Assembly (NCBI RefSeq): GCF_009708215.1
Contig: NZ_CP046175.1
Location: 4,960,001-5,024,000, forward strand
DNA: 64,000 bases
Direction of reading: 5' to 3'
DNA from: Occultella kanbiaonis
GTDB lineage: Bacteria > Actinomycetota > Actinomycetes > Actinomycetales > Beutenbergiaceae
Part shown: one piece after another, positions 49,445 to 58,404 of the stretch
Numbering within the stretch: the stretch's first letter is position 1
How the letters are laid out: each line of letters begins with the position of its first letter
Translations under genes and position numbers: made by a program
Notes under the pieces: model-generated
Databases searched by the model: none
Told to the model about the DNA's origin: nothing
Seen by the model: the letters and a program-made list of their open reading frames with translations, nothing else

Positions 49445-52400
49445 TCACGGCCACGGCCACCACGGGAAGAGGAACTTCAACAGCGCCCAGAGGAAGCGGG
49501 CGAACGCCTCCCACGGGGACGTCGGCTCCTCGGGCTCCTCGTCGGCCGCCACCGTGACGGTGGTGGTCACCGAGGTCCCGTTGTCATCGCTGATGACCAG
49601 GTCGACGGTGCCCTCCAGGCCCTCCGGCACGGTCACCCGCACCTGGGCCCGGCCGGCCTCGTCGGTGGTGTCCACGATGGCCGGGTCGACCGCCGCGGTG
49701 CCGACCTGCTCACCACCGAGGGTGATGGCGACCTCCGCCGGAACCGGCTCACCGGCCGAGAAGGCCAGCGAGGACAGGTCCAGGGCGATCTCGTCACCGG
49801 CCGCGTACTCGGCCGCCGGGTCGGAGACCCAGCTGACGCCGACGCCGCGCTGGGCGAGGTCCGGCGTCGCGGACCCGAACGCCGCCATGTAGTCCACCAT
49901 GGCGACGAGGTCGCTCTGGCCGGAGTCCTGGGTGTTCGTGCCCTCACCGAGGGTGGCGAAGTTGTCACCGCCGGAGGCGAGGAACGAGTTCACCACGACC
50001 GTGTACTGACCGGCCGGATCGATCGGCTCGCCGTTCAGGGTCATGTCCAGGATCCGCTCGCCGACCGCGGCGTTCGGGTCGTAGGTGAAGAGGAACCCGG
50101 CCGAGGCACCGAGCCGCAGGAACGGCCGGGAGGCACCGCTGGGCTGCCACTGCTCCTCGAGCACCTGGGCGAGCTGGTCACCGGTGAGCACGGTGGTGAC
50201 CAGGGTGTTCGCGAACGGCTGGACGATCGCCGCCTCACGGTAGGTGAGCACGCCGTCGCCCTCGTTGCCGGAGGCGGCGTACGTCATGTCCGCCCGCAGG
50301 CCGCCCGGGTTCATGAAGGCGATCTGCGCGTTCGGGTTGGTCCGCTGCGCCGCCCAGAGCTGGACGTCCGCGACGAAGTTCCCGAGGGTGGACTCGCCAC
50401 CGCGGTTCTCCGAACCGTTCGTCTGACGCGCCCGGTTGAAGTCCGCTGTGATCTGGCCGAGCGGCACCGCACCGAGCTCGTCGGCGACGGCCACGGCCTC
50501 GTCGATGATCTCCTGCACCGCAGGGTCACCCTCGCAGTAGGTCTGCCTCGGGATCGGCGGGGTCGCCGTCGGGTTACCGGCAACGGGGACCAGGTCCACG
50601 TTCTCGGCGGTGGCGGCGGTGACCTCACCGGTGGCCCGGTCCACGGTCAGGGCCAGGTTGCCCATGGCCTCGCCGTACTGACCGGTCTGGGTCACCCAGG
50701 TGCCGTCCACATCGTGGACGTAGGCCTGGTGGGTGTGCCCGGAGATGATCGCGTCGATGTTGGAGTCCGCGCCGGCGACCAGGTCACCGTACGGCGTGCC
50801 GTCGGCGCTGGACAGGTCCGGGGCGGACGCACCGTCGTGCACCAGCACCACGATCACGTCGGCCTCACCGTTGGCGTCGTCCCCGTCGGACAGCTGCGCC
50901 GAGTAGGAGTTGACCGCCTCACCCATGTCGCTGAAGGTGAGGCCCTCGATGCCGGCCGGGGAGACCAGGGCGGGCATCTCCTCGGTGATCGCACCGATGA
51001 AGCCGACCGAGATGCCGTCGACGTCGAGGATCGTGTACGGGTCGTACACGGGGTCCCCGTTGGCGTCCACGATGTTCGCGGCCACGTACGGCCAGTTCGA
51101 CGCCGGGATGACCCGGTCGTTCACGTCGTCCTGACCCTGGTCGAACTCGTGGTTGCCGAACGCCGAGACGTCCAGGCCGATCGTGTTCAGCACATCGATC
51201 GTGGGCTGGTCCTGCTGGATGAACGAGGTGAACGTGGACGCCCCGATGCTGTCCCCGGCGGAGACGAACAGGGTGTTCGGGTTCTGGGTCCGGAACGTGT
51301 TCACCGCGCAGGACAGGACGGCGCCACCCGCGGACTCACCGCTCGCCTCGATCCGGCCGTGGAAGTCGTTGATCGAGAGGAGGTTGATGTCCACCGTGGG
51401 CGTGACCGTCTCCGGCACGTCGATCCCGACGATGATCGGGTCGTGGTCCGAGGCCCGGAACTGCGTCCCGGCCTGGAAGTGCTCGCTGGCGAAGTAGTTG
51501 TAGCGCGAGTACTCCGCGAGCACCGACTCGACCGAGTTGATGCTCCACACGTCCACGCCGGTGACCTGCTCCAGCGCGGACGCGTTGCCGAACACGTGGT
51601 CGAGCGAACCGACCTTGCCGTCGAAGACGTAGGTGGTCTCCTCGGTGTTCAGGTTCGTGTAGCCGGCGTCCTCCAGTGCGACGACCGGGTTCTCCGCGCC
51701 GTAGGAGTTGAAGTCACCGAGCAGGAAGATGTCCTCCACCTCGGCGGCGTCGGCCACCCCCTGCGCGAACACCGTCAGCGCCTGCGCCTGAGCCACCCGG
51801 TCCGCGTCGAAGCAGCCCTCCGGCAGGTCGCCGCAGTCGCCTCCCTTGGACTTGAAGTGGTTCGTCACGGCGAGGAACGTGTAATCGGTGCCGACGGCGG
51901 TGAACGCCTGGGCGAGCGGCTCACGAGCGTTCTCGAACGCCGCTGAGCCGACGAGCACGACCGACTCACCGGCGAGCTCCACGCTGGCCGGCTGGTAGAT
52001 GAACGCGTTCCGGATGACGTCCTGATCGGCGAGATCCGGGAGCACGGCCGGCGAGGGCGCGAACGCCCAGGTGCCGGCACCGGCGTCGGCGTTCAGGGCA
52101 TCGACGAGGGCAGCGAGTGCGGTGTCCCGGTCCTGCCCGAACTGCGCCGAGTTCTCGATCTCCTCGAGGGAGACGACGTCCGCACCGAGTCCGTTGATCG
52201 CCGCGACGATCTTGTCCTGCTGGCGCTGGAGGTTGGTCTCGTCCCAGGCTCCCCGGGCGTCACAGCCGGTGTTGACCGTGATCGGGTTGCCGTCCCGGTC
52301 GGTGAACGGCACGCAACCGGGCAGGTCCGCGCCGAGGGTGGTGAAGTAGTTCAGCACGTTGAAGGTGGCGATGGTCAGGTCGCCGCCCACATCCTGCGGG

Positions 52401-54313
52401 GTGGCGTTGGCCGCCTGGGTGTTGCCCGTGTTGAACAGCACCACGTCGTCGGCGTTGCCGTCGACGGGGCTCGTCGGCTGGAAGTTCCACTGGAACCGGA
52501 AGTCGACGATCACCGGGCTGACGAACGTGAGCCCGACGCCGGTGCGCGCGTCCGGCGCGCCGGTCAGGTAGGGAACCTCCGCGCTGGGGTCCGTGCGGTT
52601 GGACTGGCCGTCGTCGAGCGTGATCGCACGGGCGGCGTTGTCGGCCGCGACGGCGTCGAACTCGGGCGTGCCGGGCAGGGCGACGTCGGTCTCCTGCACG
52701 AGCGGCCCACCGAGGCCGAGCCCGATGGACCCGAATCGAGTGGTGCCGAACCCGCCGAGGGCGTACGTGTCGGAGACGACGTAGTCGGCCACGGGGGCGA
52801 CGAGCATGCCCTCGAAGACCTCACGCTCGGTGTCGGTACCGGGCAGGGCGAACGCCTCGATCGGCTTGACCGCCTCGGCCGGGGTGTCCAGCACCACGGC
52901 CCCGCCGGCCGCGACGGTGATCTCGGTGAGTCCGTTGAACTCGACGACGGTCCCGGTCACCTGGACGTGGTCACCGATCTGCACGTTGGCCACGGTGGCC
53001 GCCGAGAACACGAACACCGCGTCGGAGGAGGTACGCGTGCTCGGATCCACGTCGCCGCCGCTGCCCGCGGTCTGCAGGTAGTAGCCGTTGAAGCCACCGG
53101 TCGGGTATGCGGCGGTGACCACACCGGTGGTCGTCACGGTCTGACCGACCACCGGCGAGGCGTCGCCGGTGCCCTGGATCTGCGCGATGGTGTGGGTGTC
53201 CTCGCCGGGCTCACCGGGCTCGCCCGGGTCCTCTGCGGTGTTGATGGCGCCGAACGAGCTCGTCGCCGGGCCGGTCCAGACGCCGTCGATGAGCTGCAGG
53301 GACTGACCGATCGGTGTGGAACTTGCCTCGCTGACACCGATGTCGGTGCCGGCCACCCCGGCCGCCGGTCCGTTGTTCGCGGTGAAGGCGCCCTCGTAGG
53401 TGAGGAACTCGACGAGGTTGCCGTCCGCGTCCACGAGCGCGACGCCGTCGGGCGAGCCGTTCTGGACGCCGTCGGTCGGGTAGTTCACGACCAGGACGCC
53501 CGCGTCCGGCACCACGCCGCCGACCGGGTCAGTGTCGTAGCTGTTGCCGCCGTTGCCGTTGTACAGAACCAGGGTCCAGCCGGTCAGGTCCGCCCCGACC
53601 GTCGCCTGGACCTCGATGGCCTCGCCGGTGTCGGCACCGGCGTTGTCGTAGTGGATCTCGCTGATGAACGCCTCGACCTCGGGCTCCGGCTCCGGGTTCA
53701 GCGCGCCCTGCGTGCTCGCGACCGGGCCGGTCCACGTGGTGCCGATCCGCTGCAACGTCAGGCCGCGCTCGGTCTCGGCCTGCTGCACGCCGAGGTCGGT
53801 GCTGGCCAGACCGGCCGCCGGGCCGTCGGCCGCGGTGATCGACCCGCCGTAGGAACCGAACTCGACGACACCGCCGTCGGGGTTCACCAGGGCGACCCCA
53901 CCGGTGCCGTTGACGATGGACTCGGAGCCGTAGTTGACGACCACCGTGCCATTGCTCGCGGAGCCGCGGACGTTCGAGGTGTTGTAGGCGACGCCGTCGG
54001 CGCCGTAGAGCACCACGGTCCAGCGGTTCAGGCTGGTGCCGGCCGGCGCCTGGATCTCGATGAACTCGCGGGCGTCGGTGCCCGCGTTGTCATAGTGGAT
54101 CTCGCTGATGAAGATCGACCCATCGGTCTGCACGAAGGTCGCGGCGCTCTCATCCCCCGAGGAGAGTCCGGCCGAGGCACTGCTGGGGTCGTCCTGCGGT
54201 GAGGCGGCGGCGAACGCGGGGACCGCGGCGCCGAGACTCGCGAGCGCGAGTGTCGTGATCGTTGCTATCGGGCGGAACGCATGCCTGCGTCCGCCCCTGG
54301 AGGATGGTGACAT
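49445..54313 (-). CDS. Secreted ExeM/NucH-type endonuclease fused to 5'-nucleotidase
   Basis: A 1622-residue exported protein from ATG 54313. A Sec signal peptide (1-36, ending AFAA) is followed by two lamin-tail-like domains (67-205 and 215-360, each opening FISEIHYDNAG), an OB-fold domain (about 375-500) and an EEP nuclease (643-965: TIATFNVLN, SLEEIEN, LLGDFNSYGAEN, FRASDHDPIIVGI). Then comes a metallophosphatase domain (973 to about 1260: INDFHGRIE, SAGDSIGAS, FGNHEFDQG, SGHTHQA), a 5'-nucleotidase C-terminal domain and an Ig-like tail. The last 25 residues are aromatic and hydrophobic (FARFLWALLKFLFPWWPWP). It could degrade extracellular DNA and release phosphate from the nucleotides. 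Confidence 0.9.
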   Translation of the reverse strand: MSPSSRGGRRHAFRPIATITTLALASLGAAVPAFAAASPQDDPSSASAGLSSGDESAATFVQTDGSIFISEIHYDNAGTDAREFIEIQAPAGTSLNRWTVVLYGADGVAYNTSNVRGSASNGTVVVNYGSESIVNGTGGVALVNPDGGVVEFGSYGGSITAADGPAAGLASTDLGVQQAETERGLTLQRIGTTWTGPVASTQGALNPEPEPEVEAFISEIHYDNAGADTGEAIEVQATVGADLTGWTLVLYNGNGGNSYDTDPVGGVVPDAGVLVVNYPTDGVQNGSPDGVALVDADGNLVEFLTYEGAFTANNGPAAGVAGTDIGVSEASSTPIGQSLQLIDGVWTGPATSSFGAINTAEDPGEPGEPGEDTHTIAQIQGTGDASPVVGQTVTTTGVVTAAYPTGGFNGYYLQTAGSGGDVDPSTRTSSDAVFVFSAATVANVQIGDHVQVTGTVVEFNGLTEITVAAGGAVVLDTPAEAVKPIEAFALPGTDTEREVFEGMLVAPVADYVVSDTYALGGFGTTRFGSIGLGLGGPLVQETDVALPGTPEFDAVAADNAARAITLDDGQSNRTDPSAEVPYLTGAPDARTGVGLTFVSPVIVDFRFQWNFQPTSPVDGNADDVVLFNTGNTQAANATPQDVGGDLTIATFNVLNYFTTLGADLPGCVPFTDRDGNPITVNTGCDARGAWDETNLQRQQDKIVAAINGLGADVVSLEEIENSAQFGQDRDTALAALVDALNADAGAGTWAFAPSPAVLPDLADQDVIRNAFIYQPASVELAGESVVLVGSAAFENAREPLAQAFTAVGTDYTFLAVTNHFKSKGGDCGDLPEGCFDADRVAQAQALTVFAQGVADAAEVEDIFLLGDFNSYGAENPVVALEDAGYTNLNTEETTYVFDGKVGSLDHVFGNASALEQVTGVDVWSINSVESVLAEYSRYNYFASEHFQAGTQFRASDHDPIIVGIDVPETVTPTVDINLLSINDFHGRIEASGESAGGAVLSCAVNTFRTQNPNTLFVSAGDSIGASTFTSFIQQDQPTIDVLNTIGLDVSAFGNHEFDQGQDDVNDRVIPASNWPYVAANIVDANGDPVYDPYTILDVDGISVGFIGAITEEMPALVSPAGIEGLTFSDMGEAVNSYSAQLSDGDDANGEADVIVVLVHDGASAPDLSSADGTPYGDLVAGADSNIDAIISGHTHQAYVHDVDGTWVTQTGQYGEAMGNLALTVDRATGEVTAATAENVDLVPVAGNPTATPPIPRQTYCEGDPAVQEIIDEAVAVADELGAVPLGQITADFNRARQTNGSENRGGESTLGNFVADVQLWAAQRTNPNAQIAFMNPGGLRADMTYAASGNEGDGVLTYREAAIVQPFANTLVTTVLTGDQLAQVLEEQWQPSGASRPFLRLGASAGFLFTYDPNAAVGERILDMTLNGEPIDPAGQYTVVVNSFLASGGDNFATLGEGTNTQDSGQSDLVAMVDYMAAFGSATPDLAQRGVGVSWVSDPAAEYAAGDEIALDLSSLAFSAGEPVPAEVAITLGGEQVGTAAVDPAIVDTTDEAGRAQVRVTVPEGLEGTVDLVISDDNGTSVTTTVTVAADEEPEEPTSPWEAFARFLWALLKFLFPWWPWP

Positions 54314-54410
54314 GTGGGGGCATCCTTTGTGTGATCCAGATAACAGGGGTACCGGCACGGTAGCGCCCCCGGGTGAGGGCCGGAAGAGGTTGGGCTCTGT
54401 CGGCGAGTGA

Positions 54411-54443
54411 GTTCACCGCTGGGTCATGGAACGTTCAACCGGC
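54411..54443 (+). promoter_or_regulatory. Possible degenerate PHO box upstream of the nuclease gene
   Basis: Three consecutive 11-nt units GTTCACCGCTG, GGTCATGGAAC, GTTCAACCGGC resemble the PHO box unit, 98-130 bp upstream of the nuclease start. The orientation is opposite to the gene, unlike the pstS box, and the middle unit is weak, so this is only a candidate. Confidence 0.3.
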
Positions 54444-54505
54444 TCGTGGTGCTCGATGGTCGCGGTTCATCCGCCTCCGTGCCGGACGGCGTGCCCCGGC
54501 TCCGG

Positions 54506-55531
54506 TCAGTGCCGGGACTTGATCCGGGACGCCTCCCTGGCGTCTCGACCGCGGGAGCGGACCTGCCGCCGTTGCTCGGCGGCGATCCGGTGGTCAGCGC
54601 GGGCGGCCTGACGGCGTGCCTCGCGCTGGAGCTTGCGCCAGGACTCGAACCGCCGCTCACTGAGCTCCCCGGCGTCGAGTGCCGCCACGACGGCGCAGCC
54701 CGGCTCCCGCTCGTGCGCGCAGTCGTTGAACCGGCACAGCTCGACGAGGGCGGCGATGTCCTCGAAGGTGGCGGCGACGGCCTCCTCGGTGGCCACGATG
54801 CCCACCGACCGCAATCCCGGGGTGTCGATCAGGAGGCGGCCGCCGGGCAGCGGCACGAGCTGACGGTGCGTGGTCGTGTGCATCCCGCGGCCGTCGCCGC
54901 GGACCACGCCGGTGACCATGACGTCCGCGCCCGCGAGCGCGTTGACCAGGGTCGATTTGCCGGCACCGGAGGGACCGATCAGCACCAGGGTCTGCGCCTC
55001 GCCCAGCTGCGCCTCGAGCTCGTCGAGCCCGGCACCGGTGCTCGCGCTGATGGCGACCACGCCGACGCCCGGAGCGACGGCGCCGGCCTCGGTGACCCAG
55101 TGGGCAGCGTCGGAGACCAGGTCCGCCTTGGTCAGGACCACCAGTGGGATGGCGCCGGAGCGCCACGCGATGGTGAGCATCCGTTCCAGGCGTCCCAGCG
55201 ACGGCGCCGGCTCCAGGTGCTCGACGATGACCACCACGTCCACGTTCGCGGCGATCACCTGCTCCACGGACGTGCGGTCCGACCCGTCCCGGGCGAGCTC
55301 ACTCGTCCGCGGCGCGACCAGCGTCCGGTCGCCGTCGAGCACCACCCGGTCCCCGACGGCGGGGTGCAGCGGGTCGCCGACCACGGCCGGCAGGGTGCCG
55401 TCCCGGCCGGTGGCGATGGTCAGCTCCGCCGGTTGCTCGCGCGGACCCGCCGCAGGCAGCAGCACGCAGACCGAACCCCGGTCCACCCGGGAGATCCGCC
55501 CCTCTTCAGTGCGTGTGCCACCTTCGTCCAC
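54506..55531 (-). CDS. rsgA: Ribosome small subunit-dependent GTPase A
   Basis: A 341-residue circularly permuted GTPase that helps late 30S maturation. Order of motifs is as expected: OB domain with RGSVCVLLPA (about 18-75), VVIVEHLEPAPSLGRLERML, G4 VVLTKAD, then G1 LIGPSGAGKSTLVNALAG, switch TTTHRQLVPLPGGRLLIDTPGLR, and the zinc knuckle CRFNDCAHEREPGCAV. A basic C-terminal helix rich in Arg (KLQREARRQAARADHRI) ends the protein and could contact rRNA. The start is the GTG at 55531. It is upstream of the nuclease gene on the same strand. Confidence 0.93.
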   Translation of the reverse strand: MDEGGTRTEEGRISRVDRGSVCVLLPAAGPREQPAELTIATGRDGTLPAVVGDPLHPAVGDRVVLDGDRTLVAPRTSELARDGSDRTSVEQVIAANVDVVVIVEHLEPAPSLGRLERMLTIAWRSGAIPLVVLTKADLVSDAAHWVTEAGAVAPGVGVVAISASTGAGLDELEAQLGEAQTLVLIGPSGAGKSTLVNALAGADVMVTGVVRGDGRGMHTTTHRQLVPLPGGRLLIDTPGLRSVGIVATEEAVAATFEDIAALVELCRFNDCAHEREPGCAVVAALDAGELSERRFESWRKLQREARRQAARADHRIAAEQRRQVRSRGRDAREASRIKSRH

Positions 55532-55616
55532 ACCATCGACGGTAGGCAGCCCGGCAAGGGAATTTGAGGCGGGCCGGTACGCGCACCCGGCGCGAGCGCT
55601 CGCGGACGGCCGTGGT

Positions 55617-57098
<1,482 letters not shown>

Positions 57099-57143
57099 TG
57101 TGCCGCAGCCGCTGCGCGGTGGCAGCGCGGCTCGGCGCGAGCG

Positions 57144-58193
57144 TCAGACGAGCGGGGCCGTGGAGCGGCGTACCACCAGTTCGGCGGCGAGGTCGAGGCG
57201 CCGGTTGATCGGCGCCTCACCCCTGGCGATGCCGAGCAGCATCCGGGTGGCGGTCGCGCCCATGTCGTAGAGCGGCTGGTTCACGGTGGTCAGCTGGGGT
57301 ACCACCCACTCGGCCAGCGGCAGGTTGTCGTAGCCCACCACCGAGACGTCCTCGGGCACCCGCAGGCCGAGCTCGTCGGCCGCTCGCAGCACCCCGAGGG
57401 CCTGCATGTCGGAGCCCGCGAAGATCGCCGTCGGGCGGTCCGGCAGGCTCAGCAGCTCCATCCCGTACCGGTACCCGCCGTCGACGCTGAAGTCGCCGTA
57501 CCGGGTCAGCGTCGGGTCGAGCGCGATGCCGACCTCGTCATGTGCCGTGCGATACCCGTCCACCCGGGCCCGGCTGCACAGGACGTCCGCCGGCCCGCTG
57601 ATCACCGCGACCCGGCGGTGGCCGAGCTCGAGCAGATGCCGGGTCGCACTGAGGCCGCCGCTCCAGTTGTTCGAGCCCACCGTGGGTACCCCGGCCGGCG
57701 GCTCGCCGTCGGTGTCCACGACCAGGAACGGGATCGAACGGCTCTCGAGCTGGTGCCGCTGCTCCCGGTCGAGTCCGGACAGGACCAGCACGACCCCCAG
57801 CGGGCGCCGCGCCAGGACCGCGTCGAGGAGGTCCTGTGGCGGGCGGTGCTTGCCACCGAGCTCGGAGAGCACCACACCGACATGCTCAGTCGCGGCGACC
57901 GCCTCGACCCCGCGGATGATCTCGATCGCCCAGGGAGAACCCAGCTGGTGGAACACCAGGTCGATCAGCGCGGGACCGGCCGAGCCGTTCGAACGTCGAC
58001 GCCGGTAGCTGTTCCGGGCGAGGACCTCCTCGACCCGCTCGCGTGTCTTCTGGGAGACGTCCGGCCGCCCGTTGAGCACCTTCGAGACGGTCGGCACCGA
58101 CACCCCGGCCTCGGCGGCGATCGACGCGATCGTCGCCTTGCCGCGCGGCGTACTCGGCTCAGGCCCCGTCTCAGGACCCGACGACTGCGCCAT
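57144..58193 (-). CDS. LacI family transcriptional repressor
   Basis: A 349-residue regulator. After a short Ser/Pro-rich head the helix-turn-helix reads KATIASIAAEAGVSVPTVSKVLNGRPDVSQKTRERVEEVL (about 22-62). The sugar-binding periplasmic-binding-protein-like domain follows, with GPADVLCSRARVDGY, AIFAGSDMQALGVLRAADELGLRVPEDVSVVGYDNLPLAE and LTTVNQPLYDMG. It is divergent from the GH3-ABC operon and both promoters carry CGAAA-N-TTTCG type operators, so it likely represses that operon and itself until an oligosaccharide-derived inducer is present. ATG 58193 is the start just before the conserved head. Confidence 0.93.
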   Translation of the reverse strand: MAQSSGPETGPEPSTPRGKATIASIAAEAGVSVPTVSKVLNGRPDVSQKTRERVEEVLARNSYRRRRSNGSAGPALIDLVFHQLGSPWAIEIIRGVEAVAATEHVGVVLSELGGKHRPPQDLLDAVLARRPLGVVLVLSGLDREQRHQLESRSIPFLVVDTDGEPPAGVPTVGSNNWSGGLSATRHLLELGHRRVAVISGPADVLCSRARVDGYRTAHDEVGIALDPTLTRYGDFSVDGGYRYGMELLSLPDRPTAIFAGSDMQALGVLRAADELGLRVPEDVSVVGYDNLPLAEWVVPQLTTVNQPLYDMGATATRMLLGIARGEAPINRRLDLAAELVVRRSTAPLV

Positions 58194-58212
58194 GGCTGAC
58201 CTCACTCCTACC

Positions 58213-58223
58213 CGCAACTTTCG
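58213..58223. promoter_or_regulatory. LacI-family operator near the repressor gene
   Basis: CGCAACTTTCG differs at one position from the CGAAACTTTCG palindrome and lies 20 bp before the repressor ATG, a position suited to autoregulation. Confidence 0.55.
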
Positions 58224-58344
58224 GTGCGACGCTACCACCTGACCCGACCGGACTCGCAACCGTTTCCGTTCCGTGACCTACCGTCCGTTGACATCGCTCA
58301 CATCATCGACCTACAGTCACCACCACAAAGTATCGGTGCAAATC

Positions 58345-58355
58345 CGAAAGTTTCG
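58345..58355. promoter_or_regulatory. LacI-family operator upstream of the GH3 operon
   Basis: CGAAAGTTTCG is a perfect 11-bp palindrome with a central G, 50 bp upstream of the GH3 ATG. It belongs to the CGAAA-N-TTTCG type used by several actinobacterial glycan repressors of this family (BxlR-like). Confidence 0.65.
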
Positions 58356-58404
58356 TGTCGAGGCATCGCTGCCGAGACCCACAGCGCGGTGGAGGAAGGT
58401 CTCG

